Assembly (NCBI GenBank): GCA_004366205.1
Contig: SIRW01000109.1
Location: forward strand, 1 to 50,665
Reading direction: 5' to 3'
From: Actinomycetota bacterium
GTDB lineage: Bacteria; Actinomycetota; Acidimicrobiia; Acidimicrobiales; CADCSY01
Length of the DNA stretch: 50,665 nucleotides
Numbering within the stretch: position 1 is the first letter of the stretch; the number at the start of each line of letters is the position of its first letter. The notes below the pieces were generated by a model. The model had not been told where the DNA came from. It made no database searches and saw nothing but the letters and a program-made list of their open reading frames with translations. The position numbers and the translations under genes are program-made. Shown piece after piece: positions 35,798-49,252 of this stretch.

Positions 35798-35898
35798 TCG
35801 GCCGAGCGGTCCGCTGGCTCGTGCTCGTGGGGATCGCCTGGGGCGTGATCCACGTGCTGCCGAGCGTGGCCCGCTACCTCAGGATCCGGGAGCTGTAG
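35794..35898 (+). CDS. Tiny membrane protein, DUF6893-like
   Basis: This 34-residue protein has one membrane helix (about residues 8-25) and the C-terminal pattern LPSVARYLRIREL, which resembles small DUF6893-type proteins (LPDxxRYxRIR). ATG 35794 overlaps the kinase stop (ATGA), supporting real translation. It overlaps the convergent gene at 35879 by 20 bases. Function unknown. Confidence 0.6.
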   Translation: MIGRAVRWLVLVGIAWGVIHVLPSVARYLRIREL

Positions 35899-36160
35899 GG
35901 GCGCCGGGATCGTCGCCCCGGAGCAGCTTGCGGGCGCGGTCGAGCAGCTCGTCGACCCCGAGGTCGGCGTCACCGTCGCGGAGGCGCACGCTCAGCTCCT
36001 CGAAGGCGGCGGCCGCATGGGAGCGAACGGCGCCGAGCAGCTCTCGGAACTCCTGGGAGTCCCGCACGGTGCGGAGCGCCTCGAAGACCTCCTCGAGGCG
36101 TTCGCGACCGGCCCCCGCCCCGACCACGTAGCCCACCGCGAACGCCAGGATCACGCCCAT
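35879..36160 (-). CDS. Small membrane-anchored protein, YtxH-like layout
   Basis: This 93-residue protein has one N-terminal Gly/Ala/Val-rich helix (VILAFAVGYVVGAGAG) followed by a charged helical cytoplasmic part, as in YtxH-type small stress proteins. An ideal AGGAGG lies just upstream of ATG 36160. Function unknown. The end is convergent and overlapping with the tiny DUF6893-like gene. Confidence 0.75.
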   Translation of the reverse strand: MGVILAFAVGYVVGAGAGRERLEEVFEALRTVRDSQEFRELLGAVRSHAAAAFEELSVRLRDGDADLGVDELLDRARKLLRGDDPGAPTAPGS

Positions 36161-36183
36161 GCCTGTCCTCCTGGGACGCGACG

Positions 36184-36720
36184 TTACCCGTCGGCGACGG
36201 GCCCGGCGTGGAGCTCGAGGACAACGGTCACGTCGGGGAAGATCCGCAGCATCAGCGCCGTCGGGGAGGGGATGCCGAACTCGCGGATGTCGAGCAGGTG
36301 CTCGCCCGTGACGACGACCGTGCCGTCCTCCTGGGCGGTCAGCTGGACGGTGCCCTCGGCGGGCTGGATCGACCCCGCGAGCTGGATCGTCCCAGCCACG
36401 GCGTAGCGGTTGATGGCGTCGAGGTGCCGGACGTCGGTGAGCTCGACCCGGGCCCGGGGGTGGCGACGCACGTTCAACCTGCGCTGCAGCTCGGCGTCGT
36501 ACACGCTGTTCCCGCACCGGAGGCGGGTCAGGTCCACCTCGACCCACGCCGCCACCGGGGCGGACGTGTCGACGATGCCATCCACGAGGAGCGCCCGGAC
36601 CTCGCCGTCGAGGCCGTCGGCGGCGAACGTGACGGGCCCGACGCTGGAGCGGGACCGCACCGCCAGCAGCGAGCGGTCGGGCAGGACCCGCAGGCGCGTG
36701 CCGGTGGGGGCGTCCTCCAC
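36184..36720 (-). CDS. YceI-like (lipocalin-fold) protein
   Basis: This 178-residue beta-rich protein matches the YceI layout: SLLAVRSRSSVGPVTFAADGLDGEV at the N-terminal strand pair and repeated strand motifs such as YAVAGTIQLAGS, with a terminal VTVVLELHAGPV. Family members bind isoprenoid or amide-type lipids. No signal peptide is seen, so this copy is probably cytoplasmic. The start GTG 36720 has no clear ribosome binding site; no better start lies upstream. Confidence 0.72.
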   Translation of the reverse strand: MEDAPTGTRLRVLPDRSLLAVRSRSSVGPVTFAADGLDGEVRALLVDGIVDTSAPVAAWVEVDLTRLRCGNSVYDAELQRRLNVRRHPRARVELTDVRHLDAINRYAVAGTIQLAGSIQPAEGTVQLTAQEDGTVVVTGEHLLDIREFGIPSPTALMLRIFPDVTVVLELHAGPVADG

Positions 36721-36743
36721 ACCGCTGATGGTAGGACTGCGCG

Positions 36744-37967
36744 ATGCGCGGCGTGCTCGACGACATCACGGTGCTGGAGGTGGCGAACTGGGTGGCGGCA
36801 CCCAGTTGCGGGGCCCTGCTGGCCGACATGGGAGCGAACGTCATCAAGGTGGAGCCACCCACGGGAGACTCGATGCGGGGCCGGCTGCGGCAGGCGGCGG
36901 TGCCCGACGGGTCGCCCACGACCGACCACCCGTTCCACCTGGACAACCGGGGGAAGCGCTCGATCGCCGTGGACCTCACCGACCCACGCGGCGCCGCCGT
37001 GGTGCGCGAGCTGGCCGGCCGGGTCGACGTGTTCCTCACGAACCTGCTGCCGGGCCGCCTCGCCCGCTACGGCCTGGCGCCCGACCAGCTCCGGTCCGCG
37101 CACCCCGGCCTCGTGTACGGCCTGGTCACCGGCTACGGCAGCCAGGGTGACGACGCCGACCGCGTGGCGTTCGACCTGACGGCCTTCTTCGCCCGGGCCG
37201 GGATCATGAGCCTGGTCGGCGAGCCCGACGAGCCGCCGCCCGCGTTCCGTCCGGGCCAGGGCGACCACCCCACGGGCCTGGCCCTGCTGGCCGGCGTGCT
37301 GGCCGCGCTCCGGGTCCGGGACCGCACCGGCCGAGGCCAGCTGGTCGAGACGGCCCTGCTCCGCGTGGGGGCCTGGACGATCGCCTGCGACGTCGCGCCC
37401 GCGCTCGTCGACGGCAGGCAGCCCACCAAGCGAGGCCGCCACGAGCCCATCGGTCCCATGAACACCCGCTACCGCTGCGCCGACGGCGCGTGGGTCAACC
37501 TCTCCGCGTTCGACCAGGGGGCCTGGGACCGGTTCTGCGAGGCGATCGGCCGGCCCGACCTCGCCGCTGACGACCGCTTCGCCACGCCCGTCGACCGGTT
37601 CCGCAACGGCGAGGTGATCACGGCCATCCTCGACGAGGAGTTCGCCCGGCGGCCGCTGTCGGAGTGGACGCCCCGCCTCGACGCCTCCGGGATCATCTGG
37701 GCCGCGGTGGCCGAGCTTCCCGACCTCGTCGCCGACCCGCAGGCGCGGGCCATGGGGATGTTCGTGCCCGTGGAGGACCCCGTGGCCGGGACCTTCGAGA
37801 CCCTCGCCGCACCGTTCACCCTCTCGGACTCACGGATCGAGGTGCGGGGCCGGGGTCCGGACACCGGCGAGCACACCGACGAGGTGCTGGCCGAGCTGGG
37901 CGTGCCAGGCGCCCGGATCGCCGAGCTCCGGGCGGCGGGGGTGATCGGCCCGCGCCAAGCTCCTTAG
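36744..37967 (+). CDS. CaiB/BaiF family (class III) CoA transferase
   Basis: This 407-residue enzyme transfers CoA between organic acids. The N-terminal EVANWVAAPSCGALLADMGANVIKVEPP and catalytic Asp144 (in VAFDLTAFFARAG) are typical. The region RCADGAWVNLSAFD and GIIWAAVAELPDLVADPQ are conserved features. The substrate is unknown; acyl or aromatic CoA esters are usual in actinobacteria. It starts 23 bases from the divergent YceI-like gene, with TAGGAC at 36732-36737 as a possible -10, and ends overlapping the convergent gene by four bases. Confidence 0.9.
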   Translation: MRGVLDDITVLEVANWVAAPSCGALLADMGANVIKVEPPTGDSMRGRLRQAAVPDGSPTTDHPFHLDNRGKRSIAVDLTDPRGAAVVRELAGRVDVFLTNLLPGRLARYGLAPDQLRSAHPGLVYGLVTGYGSQGDDADRVAFDLTAFFARAGIMSLVGEPDEPPPAFRPGQGDHPTGLALLAGVLAALRVRDRTGRGQLVETALLRVGAWTIACDVAPALVDGRQPTKRGRHEPIGPMNTRYRCADGAWVNLSAFDQGAWDRFCEAIGRPDLAADDRFATPVDRFRNGEVITAILDEEFARRPLSEWTPRLDASGIIWAAVAELPDLVADPQARAMGMFVPVEDPVAGTFETLAAPFTLSDSRIEVRGRGPDTGEHTDEVLAELGVPGARIAELRAAGVIGPRQAP

Positions 37968-38782
37968 CCGCAGCCGTGGTGGACGGGCTCGGCATCGGCC
38001 CACGCCACCCACACGTCGGTGGCGGGGGCGTCGAGGACGGCGGGGTCGAACGCCGGTAGCGGGTCGCCGATGCGGCTGCCGGCGGGGGCCGGCACCTCGT
38101 GGCCGACACCGATCAGGAGCGGTACGTCAGCGGCGCAGGCGGGCCACACCAGCGTGTGCCGGTAGGCCTCCACGGTCTCGGCGGCCATCGCCCACTGCTC
38201 GGGGTGGGCGGGGAGCACTCGGCGGTCGTGGTCGCCGCCCCAGGCCGCGGCGACCTCCCCGAGGGTCGACTCGCCGGCCACGACGCCGCCCCACAGGGCC
38301 GCCCGCACGGGGCTGGCGCCGTCCAGCGAGAGGCGGATGTACTCCACGGGCTGGTGGTCGTGGGGCAGCGCCTGCACGACGACCTCGGCGCCGTCGAGGG
38401 CCCAGCGGCTCACGAGCGTCTCGCCGATGACGATGGTCTGGGGTTCGAGGTACTGCTCGTCGGGTGGTCCGAGCAGCTCGACGACGGTGTCGAGCTCGGC
38501 GCCGAAGCCGATCGCCCCGACCCAGGACCGGCCCGCGGGGTGGGCGTCCGGGCGCTCCCCGTCGGTCCGCCAGTAGGCGGACGGGTCGTCGGGTGGCTCG
38601 CCGTCGTCGCCGGCCGGTGCGCTCGTCGCCGTGGCCTGCACCGGCGCGGGCTCCTCACCGGCGAGGGCGGCGACGCCGGCCGTGAGGAGGACAGCCGCCA
38701 CGAGCGGCGCCGTCAGCACCCCCCAGGCGAGCCGTCGCCCGCCGGAGGTCCGATCGGGCCCCACGTCCGCCGTCCGTACCAT
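37964..38782 (-). CDS. Secreted or membrane-anchored protein of unknown function
   Basis: This 272-residue protein has one N-terminal hydrophobic helix (about residues 20-42), an acidic Pro-rich linker and a soluble domain. That domain includes SWVGAIGFGAELDTVVELLG and VEYIRLSLDGASPVRAALW, and the end is AEPVHHGCG. The VG.IGFG.....V...LG pattern resembles small repeat domains found in actinobacterial exported proteins, but I cannot name a family. ATG 38782 directly precedes the hydrophobic helix. It is divergent from the subtilase gene. Confidence 0.7.
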   Translation of the reverse strand: MVRTADVGPDRTSGGRRLAWGVLTAPLVAAVLLTAGVAALAGEEPAPVQATATSAPAGDDGEPPDDPSAYWRTDGERPDAHPAGRSWVGAIGFGAELDTVVELLGPPDEQYLEPQTIVIGETLVSRWALDGAEVVVQALPHDHQPVEYIRLSLDGASPVRAALWGGVVAGESTLGEVAAAWGGDHDRRVLPAHPEQWAMAAETVEAYRHTLVWPACAADVPLLIGVGHEVPAPAGSRIGDPLPAFDPAVLDAPATDVWVAWADAEPVHHGCG

Positions 38783-38893
38783 CGGAGCGGTTGTTCCCCG
38801 CCCGGCGTCGCCCCACACCTGCCCGGGAGACGCTCCGGACCGGCACATTCCCGAAGTTCTCCTCAAGTCGGGGCGGGTGCCGCGCCGAAGCAG

Positions 38894-38905
38894 ATGACTA
38901 GTCAT
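38894..38905 (+). promoter_or_regulatory. Perfect 12-base palindrome upstream of the subtilase gene
   Basis: ATGACTAGTCAT is unusually AT-rich for this region. It lies in the 171-base divergent gap between the secreted-protein gene and the subtilase gene, 49 bases before the subtilase ATG. It could be an operator for either gene. The rest of the gap shows nothing clear. Confidence 0.45.
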
Positions 38906-38953
38906 TTCGGGCTGGGCACTTGCAGGCCGAAGCGGAGGGTGAAGGGAGCAGGC

Positions 38954-40642
38954 ATGACCCGACGACGGCGAGCTTGGATCGGGCGGCCCGTGGTCGCGCT
39001 GGCGGCCGCCGCACTGGTCGTGGCGCTGGCCGCGCCGGGGAGCGCCGCCCGGGCACCGGACCAGAGCGCCGTCCGGGTGATCGTGGTGGCGGACCGGGCC
39101 GCCGGGGGCTCGGCGACCGGCGCGGCCGCCGTGGCGGCCGCCGGGGGGCGGGTGGTGCACGGCCTCGGGAGCATGGCCGCCGTGGTGGCCGACGTCCCCG
39201 TCGCCGGGATCGCCGCCGTCCGCGCGGCCCCGGGCATCCGGTCGGTGACCGCCGACGCGCGCCTCGAGCTGCAGCAGACCGACCCGCCGCCGGCCCCGGA
39301 CGGCCGGGCGGGATCGCTGCGGCTCGCCGCCGCGGCCATCGGCGCCCCGGCGTACTGGCAGGCGGGCTACACGGGTCACGGCGTGGACGTGGCCCTCATC
39401 GACTCGGGGGTCGCCCCCGTCGAGGGCCTGACCGCGCCGGGTGCCGTCGTGAACGGCCCGGACCTGTCCTTCGAGTCCCAGGACGACGACACCCGGTACG
39501 TCGACACCTTCGGTCACGGGACGCACCTGGCGGGCATCATCGCCGGGCGCGACACCGGCGTCGACCCCGCGGGCGGCGCCGTGAGCCCCGACACGCCCGG
39601 GTTCCTCGGCGTGGCCCCGGGGGCCCGCGTCGTGAGCCTCAAGGTGGCCGACGCCCGGGGCAACACCGACGTCTCCCAGGTGATCGCGGCCATCGACTGG
39701 GTGGTGCAGCACCGGCGCTCGGGTGACCTCGACATCCGCGTCCTCAGCCTCTCGTTCGGGACCGACGGGACGCAGGACCGCCGGCTGGACCCGCTCTCCT
39801 ACGCCGTGGAGGTCGCCTGGCGGCACGGGCTCGTCGTGGTCGTCGCCGTCGGCAACGACGGGCGCCGATCGGGCCCGCTGCGGAACCCCGCCATGAACCC
39901 GTTCCCGATCGCCGTGGGCGCCACGGACACGCGGGGCACCGCGCCCGTGGGAGACGACGTCGTCCCCGCGTTCTCCAACCGGGGCAACGGCGAGCGCCAG
40001 CCCGACCTGGTCGCGCCCGGGACGTCCCTCGCCAGCCTGCGGGCCCCCGGGTCGACGGTCGACGAGGCCCACCCCCACGCCATGGTCGACGGGCGCCTGC
40101 TCCTCGGCACGGGGACCTCGCAGGCCACGGCGATGGTGGCCGGAGCGGTGGCCCTCGTGCTCGAGCAACGCCCGCACCTCACGCCCGACCAGGTCAAGAC
40201 GCTGCTGCGGGTCACGGCCCGCAAGCTGGCGGGCCACAGCCCGAAGGGCCAGGGCGCCGGGGTGGTGGCGCTCGACCGGGTCCTGCACCAGGCCACGCCC
40301 GCTGGTGCTGCCCAGTGGTGGGAGCGCGGCACCGGCACGGGAACCCTCGACGGGGCCCGGGGGAGTCACCGCCTGGTGCGCGACGGCGTCGTGCTACGCG
40401 GCGAGCAGGACATCTTCGGCACGCCGTTCGACGCCCCGGCGTGGGCGCGAGCCAGTGCGGCCGGGTCGAGCTGGTCCGCCGGGGTCTGGAACGGCAGCAC
40501 GTGGTCGGGGAGCAGCTGGTCGGGCAGCAGCTGGTCGGGCAGCACGTGGTCCGGAAGCAGCTGGTCGGGAAGCAGCTGGTCGGGCAGCAGCTGGACCGGG
40601 AGCACGTGGTCGGGCAGCAGCTGGTCGAGCAGCTGGGGCTAG
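38954..40642 (+). CDS. Exported S8 (subtilisin-family) serine protease with repeat tail
   Basis: This 562-residue secreted protease has a signal peptide (residues 1-32, AAPGSAA-type cleavage region) and an inhibitor-like prodomain (about 38-105). The catalytic domain has Asp150 (ALIDSG), His188 (FGHGTH) and Ser389 (GTGTSQATAM), with Asn301 as oxyanion residue. The last 58 residues are Trp-Ser-Gly-Ser pentapeptide repeats. Similar W/S/G tails occur on actinobacterial subtilases; their role is unknown. ATG 38954 follows GGGAG at 38944-38948. The next gene's ribosome binding site overlaps this stop codon. Confidence 0.93.
   Translation: MTRRRRAWIGRPVVALAAAALVVALAAPGSAARAPDQSAVRVIVVADRAAGGSATGAAAVAAAGGRVVHGLGSMAAVVADVPVAGIAAVRAAPGIRSVTADARLELQQTDPPPAPDGRAGSLRLAAAAIGAPAYWQAGYTGHGVDVALIDSGVAPVEGLTAPGAVVNGPDLSFESQDDDTRYVDTFGHGTHLAGIIAGRDTGVDPAGGAVSPDTPGFLGVAPGARVVSLKVADARGNTDVSQVIAAIDWVVQHRRSGDLDIRVLSLSFGTDGTQDRRLDPLSYAVEVAWRHGLVVVVAVGNDGRRSGPLRNPAMNPFPIAVGATDTRGTAPVGDDVVPAFSNRGNGERQPDLVAPGTSLASLRAPGSTVDEAHPHAMVDGRLLLGTGTSQATAMVAGAVALVLEQRPHLTPDQVKTLLRVTARKLAGHSPKGQGAGVVALDRVLHQATPAGAAQWWERGTGTGTLDGARGSHRLVRDGVVLRGEQDIFGTPFDAPAWARASAAGSSWSAGVWNGSTWSGSSWSGSSWSGSTWSGSSWSGSSWSGSSWTGSTWSGSSWSSSWG
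40466..40639 (+). repeat. 15-bp tandem repeats coding a W-S-G-S-S/T tail
   Basis: About ten units of the form AGCAGCTGGTCGGGC, with small variants (ACGTGG, GGAAGC), encode (S/T)-W-S-G-S pentapeptides at the end of the subtilase. Codon choice is strongly repeated, indicating recent expansion by slippage. Confidence 0.9.
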
Positions 40643-40652
40643 GAGGCAACCG

Positions 40653-42452
40653 ATGCGAAGCAGGACGATGCGTGCGGGCGCGCGGGAGGCCGATCGGAGG
40701 GGGGGCCGTGTCCGCCCGCTCGCGCTGGCGGCGGCGCTCGCGGCCGCCGGCGCCGCGCTCTGGGCCGGGCCCATGGGTTGGGTCGACACCGCTGAGCCGA
40801 TCCTGGGGCTGAGCTGGTGGATGGTGGCGATCGTCGTGTTCGCCGGTGAGCACCGCGTGGTGCACGTGCACCTCGGCGGCGACGCCCACTCCTTCTCGCT
40901 GAGCGAGGCGGCCCTGGTGGTGGGGTTGTTCGCGCTTGCACCCGGGGAGCTGCTCCTCGCCGTGCTGACCGGTGGCGGCGCCGCCCTGCTGCGGCGCCGG
41001 CAGTCGGCCGTGAAGGTGCTGTTCAACCTCAGCCACTTCGCGCTCGGCGCCACCGCCGCCGCGCTGGTCTTCCACGGCGTGCTCGGCTCGGGCGGCCCGC
41101 TCGATCCCCGAACGTGGGCGGGCACGCTGCTGGCTGCCCTCGTGAGCGCCCTGATCGGGCTGCTCGCCGTGGAAGCCGTCATCGCTCTCTGCCAGGGCCG
41201 GGTCCGCACCGAGCGCCTCGCCGAGATCGGGGCCTTCGGTGTCGCCTCCGCCGTGGCCAACAGCAGCCTCGGCCTCATCGGGGTCAGCCTGTATGCGGCG
41301 AGCCCCGGCGGGCTGGCGCTCTTGGTGGTCCCGGCCGTGACCCTGCACCTCGCCTACCGGGCGTTCCTCGCCGAGCGGCAGCGCCGGGCCCGCATCGAGT
41401 TCCTCTTCGAGGCCTCCCGCGTGCTGCACCGCTCCGGCGACGCCGAGCACGCCATCCCCGAGCTCCTGGCCCACGCGGGCGAGACGTTCCGGGCCGGTGT
41501 GGCCGAGCTCACGCTGTTCCCGCCGTCCGAGGACGACACCGCTCTGCGCACGACGTGGCGGCACGACGGGCGGCACGAGCCCATCCGTCCGGTCGACCCC
41601 GATCCCAGCGACATGCTCGTGGCGAGCCTCGCCGCCGACGGCGACGGCCTGCTCCTCAGCGGGGACGACCGGTCCATCGAGCTGCCGGCGGCGCTCACCC
41701 GGCGGCGGCTCACCGACGCCATGGTCGTCGCCGTCGAGGGCGACGCGGGCCCGATCGGCACGATCCTGCTGGGCAACCGCCTGGGCGCCGTGAGCCGCTT
41801 CGACCGCGAGGAGCTGCAGCTGCTCGAGACGCTCGCCAACCACGTGGGCATCGCGCTCGAGAAAGGTGAGCTCGCCCGATCGCTGCTCGGCCTGCGCGAG
41901 CGCGAGCACGAGCTGCGCCACCAGGCCCTGCACGACCCGCTCACCGGCCTGCCCAACCGGGTGCTGCTCCAGGACCGGCTCGAGCTGGCGCTGCGCCGCC
42001 GCAGCCACCAGGCGCTGGCGTTGCTGTTCGTCGACCTCGACGGCTTCAAGGCCGTCAACGACAGCCTCGGTCACGCCGCGGGCGACGAGGTGCTGCGGGC
42101 GGTCGCCGGCCGGTTGCAGCGCTGCATCCGGCCCGACGACACCGCCGCCCGGTTCGGCGGCGACGAGTTCGCCGTGCTGCTGGAGGGCGCCGAGACGGCC
42201 GCGACCGCCGGGCGGGTCGCCGAGCGCATCGTGCGGGACCTGTCGGCGCCACTCCTGGTGGGGGAGTGCCCGGTGACGATCGGCGCCAGCGTGGGTGTCG
42301 CCCTGGGCGTCCCCGGCGACGTGAGCGCCGCCGACCTCCTCGCCGATGCCGACACCGCCATGTACGCCGCCAAGGCGGCGGGCAAGGGCACGGTGAAGGT
42401 GCTCAACCCGGTGGTTGCCGGCGCCCACGAAGCTGCCGGAGGTGTCCGGTGA
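40653..42452 (+). CDS. Membrane diguanylate cyclase (GAF-GGDEF)
   Basis: This 599-residue protein makes cyclic di-GMP. Residues 20-240 form several membrane helices, 270-410 a GAF-like sensor and 440-590 the GGDEF domain. The active site is intact (RFGGDEFAVLL), and the inhibitory RxxD site (RPDD) lies five residues before it, so product feedback is expected. No EAL domain is present. AGGAGG (40641-40646) overlaps the subtilase stop codon, coupling the two. The stop overlaps the next small gene (GTGA). Confidence 0.92.
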   Translation: MRSRTMRAGAREADRRGGRVRPLALAAALAAAGAALWAGPMGWVDTAEPILGLSWWMVAIVVFAGEHRVVHVHLGGDAHSFSLSEAALVVGLFALAPGELLLAVLTGGGAALLRRRQSAVKVLFNLSHFALGATAAALVFHGVLGSGGPLDPRTWAGTLLAALVSALIGLLAVEAVIALCQGRVRTERLAEIGAFGVASAVANSSLGLIGVSLYAASPGGLALLVVPAVTLHLAYRAFLAERQRRARIEFLFEASRVLHRSGDAEHAIPELLAHAGETFRAGVAELTLFPPSEDDTALRTTWRHDGRHEPIRPVDPDPSDMLVASLAADGDGLLLSGDDRSIELPAALTRRRLTDAMVVAVEGDAGPIGTILLGNRLGAVSRFDREELQLLETLANHVGIALEKGELARSLLGLREREHELRHQALHDPLTGLPNRVLLQDRLELALRRRSHQALALLFVDLDGFKAVNDSLGHAAGDEVLRAVAGRLQRCIRPDDTAARFGGDEFAVLLEGAETAATAGRVAERIVRDLSAPLLVGECPVTIGASVGVALGVPGDVSAADLLADADTAMYAAKAAGKGTVKVLNPVVAGAHEAAGGVR

Positions 42453-42724
42453 GCATCGTGGACCCCCAAGTCGAGGAAACCCTCGCCGTGCTCGCCCACG
42501 CCCTGCTCAACCGGACGGCCGTCATCACCGGCGCCGCGGAGGTCCTCCGGCTCCGCGCGCAGGGGGCGGGCGCCGGGAGCGCCGACGCCTCACCCCCGGC
42601 GGCCGGACCCGACGAGCTGCTGAGGTTGCTCGTCGAGCAGGGCCACCGCGTCGGCGAGGTGCTGGGCCTGCTCGCCCGGGGCCGGGCCGCCGAGGCCCTC
42701 GCCCTGGCGACCGCGACCCGGTGA
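42449..42724 (+). CDS. Small protein resembling a histidine-kinase dimerisation helix
   Basis: This 91-residue protein has an N-terminal helix (LAHALLNRTAVITGAAEVL) resembling the H-box of HisKA/DHp domains, with His17 in the position of the phospho-acceptor. A second helix (DELLRLLVEQGHRVGEVLGLL) could complete a two-helix bundle. There is no ATPase domain. It is coupled by GTGA to the diguanylate cyclase. It may be a phosphotransfer or docking protein for that pathway; this is inference only. Confidence 0.6.
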   Translation: MSIVDPQVEETLAVLAHALLNRTAVITGAAEVLRLRAQGAGAGSADASPPAAGPDELLRLLVEQGHRVGEVLGLLARGRAAEALALATATR

Positions 42725-42735
42725 AGGGGCCGCGG

Positions 42736-42741
42736 TAGCGT
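42736..42741 (+). promoter_or_regulatory. -10-like TAGCGT before the PhyH gene
   Basis: TAGCGT ends eight bases before ATG 42750, and only CGGCGGCG lies between. There is no ribosome binding site, so the mRNA is probably leaderless. Confidence 0.45.
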
Positions 42742-42749
42742 CGGCGGCG

Positions 42750-47645
<4,896 letters not shown>

Positions 47646-47700
47646 TCGCCCGGGCACCGGTGCGCCCCCGGCTCGGAGGCGCGCGTGCCATGATCCCGCC

Positions 47701-48951
47701 GTGCGCTGGAACCTCACCCCCGAGCAGATCCCCACCGCCTGGTTCAACGTCCTGCCCCGGCTCACCGAGCCGTTGCCGCCGCCGTTGCACCCCGGCACCC
47801 GCGAGCCCGTCGGCCCCGACGACCTCGCCCCGCTCTTCCCCATGGCGCTGATCGGCCAGGAGGTGAGCGCCGAGCCGTGGATCGACGTGCCCGGCCCGGT
47901 CCTCGACGTCCTGCGCCTCTGGCGGCCCACGCCGCTGGTCCGGGCCCGCCGCCTGGAGGAGGCGCTCGGCACGCCCGCCCGCATCTACTACAAGGACGAG
48001 TCGGTCTCACCGGCGGGGTCGCACAAGCCCAACACGGCGGTGGCCCAGGCCTTCTACAACAAGGAGGAGGGCACACGGCGCCTCAGCACCGAGACCGGCG
48101 CCGGGCAGTGGGGGAGCGCCCTGTCCTTCGCCTGCTCGCTGTTCGACCTCGAGTGCAAGGTCTACATGGTGCGGGCCTCGTACGGGCAGAAGCCGTACCG
48201 CCGGGTGATGATCGAGACCTGGGGCGGTGAGGTCGTGCCCTCACCGGTCGACGACCCCGACCACCCTGGCTCGCTCGGCACGGCGATCAGCGACGCCGTG
48301 CGCGATGCCGCCGGCCGCGACGACACCCACTACTCGCTCGGGTCGGTCCTCAACCACGTGCTCCTGCACCAGACCGTCATCGGCCTCGAGGCCAAGGAGC
48401 AGCTGGCCCTGGCCGGCGAGGAGCGCCCCGACGTGGTCATCGGGTCGTGCGGGGGCGGGTCGAACCTGGGGGGCCTGACCCTGCCGTTCGTTCCCGACGA
48501 GGGCGTGCGCCTCGTGGCTGTGGAGCCGACGTCGTGCCCGACGCTCACCGAGGGCCGCTTCGACTACGACTTCGGCGACACCGCCGGCATGACCCCGCTG
48601 CTGCCGATGTTCACGCTCGGGCACGACTTCATCCCGCCCGCGATCCACGCCGGCGGGCTGCGGTACCACGGCGACGCGCCGATCATCTCGGCGCTGGTCC
48701 GAGGCGGCCGGATGGAGGCCGTGGCCTACCCGCAGGCCAAGGTGTTCGAGGCGGCCGTGCAGTTCGCCCGCACGCAGGGCACGATCGCCGCGCCCGAGAC
48801 CAGCCACGCCATCCGGGCCGCCATCGACGAGGCCCTCGCCGCCAAGGAGGAGGGAGCCGAGCGGGTCATCCTGTTCGGCTACTCCGGGCACGGCCTGCTC
48901 GACCTCCAGGCCTACGACGACCACCTGCACGGCCGCCTCGTCGACGCCTGA
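47701..48951 (+). CDS. TrpB2-type tryptophan synthase beta-like PLP enzyme
   Basis: This 416-residue pyridoxal-phosphate enzyme belongs to the TrpB2 group, whose members condense indole with serine or phosphoserine without the usual TrpA contacts. The PLP Lys109 is in GSHKPNTA, the phosphate loop is SCGGGSN and the substrate loop is TETGAGQWG. The N-terminal extension ([19 protein letters not shown]) is a TrpB2 hallmark. No other trp gene is in the window, so a salvage role is likely. A CATGAT hexamer lies six bases before GTG 47701, again without a ribosome binding site. Confidence 0.92.
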   Translation: MRWNLTPEQIPTAWFNVLPRLTEPLPPPLHPGTREPVGPDDLAPLFPMALIGQEVSAEPWIDVPGPVLDVLRLWRPTPLVRARRLEEALGTPARIYYKDESVSPAGSHKPNTAVAQAFYNKEEGTRRLSTETGAGQWGSALSFACSLFDLECKVYMVRASYGQKPYRRVMIETWGGEVVPSPVDDPDHPGSLGTAISDAVRDAAGRDDTHYSLGSVLNHVLLHQTVIGLEAKEQLALAGEERPDVVIGSCGGGSNLGGLTLPFVPDEGVRLVAVEPTSCPTLTEGRFDYDFGDTAGMTPLLPMFTLGHDFIPPAIHAGGLRYHGDAPIISALVRGGRMEAVAYPQAKVFEAAVQFARTQGTIAAPETSHAIRAAIDEALAAKEEGAERVILFGYSGHGLLDLQAYDDHLHGRLVDA

Positions 48952-48956
48952 CCGAT

Positions 48957-48970
48957 CCGCCCGCGGGCGG
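48957..48970 (+). terminator. GC palindrome after the TrpB2-type gene
   Basis: CCGCCCGCGGGCGG is a perfect 14-base palindrome five bases after the stop. It may serve as a transcript-end hairpin; there is no T-run. Confidence 0.3.
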
Positions 48971-49013
48971 GCGCTCACCAGGCGATGAGTGCCACGCCCA
49001 TGCCCCGGGACGG

Positions 49014-49019
49014 TAGAGT
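49014..49019 (+). promoter_or_regulatory. -10-like TAGAGT before the small membrane protein gene
   Basis: TAGAGT lies 29 bases before ATG 49048, which has its own AAGGAG (49037-49042). This gives a short normal leader, in contrast to the leaderless layouts elsewhere in the window. Confidence 0.4.
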
Positions 49020-49047
49020 CCCGAACGGTTCACCACAAGGAGCTCGC

Positions 49048-49245
49048 ATGGCACCCCTCGTCACCGCCTACCTCGACGCCGGTTCCGGCAGCATGCTCGT
49101 CTCGGCCGTCGCCGCCGGCGCGGCCGGGGTCGGTGTGGCGGCCAAGGTCGGGTGGCGGCGGCTGAAGCGAGCCGCCGGGCGCGGCGGCTCCAGCGGCGCC
49201 GACTCGGGCGCCGAGCCGCGAGAGACGCCGGCCGCCGAGACCTGA
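49048..49245 (+). CDS. Small membrane protein with a YLDAGSGS motif
   Basis: This 65-residue protein starts with YLDAGSGSMLVSAV and one membrane helix (about 15-37), then a basic segment and an acidic tail. Short proteins with YLDPGSGS at the N-terminus occur widely next to methyltransferase and surface-polymer genes; none has a firm function that I know of. AAGGAG (49037-49042) supports ATG 49048. The methyltransferase gene follows after seven bases. Confidence 0.75.
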   Translation: MAPLVTAYLDAGSGSMLVSAVAAGAAGVGVAAKVGWRRLKRAAGRGGSSGADSGAEPRETPAAET

Positions 49246-49252
49246 TCCCCGC

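Noticed and set aside
40466-40639. CRISPR-like short repeats
   Set aside because: The units are contiguous with no spacers, are 15 bp long, and encode an in-frame pentapeptide tail.
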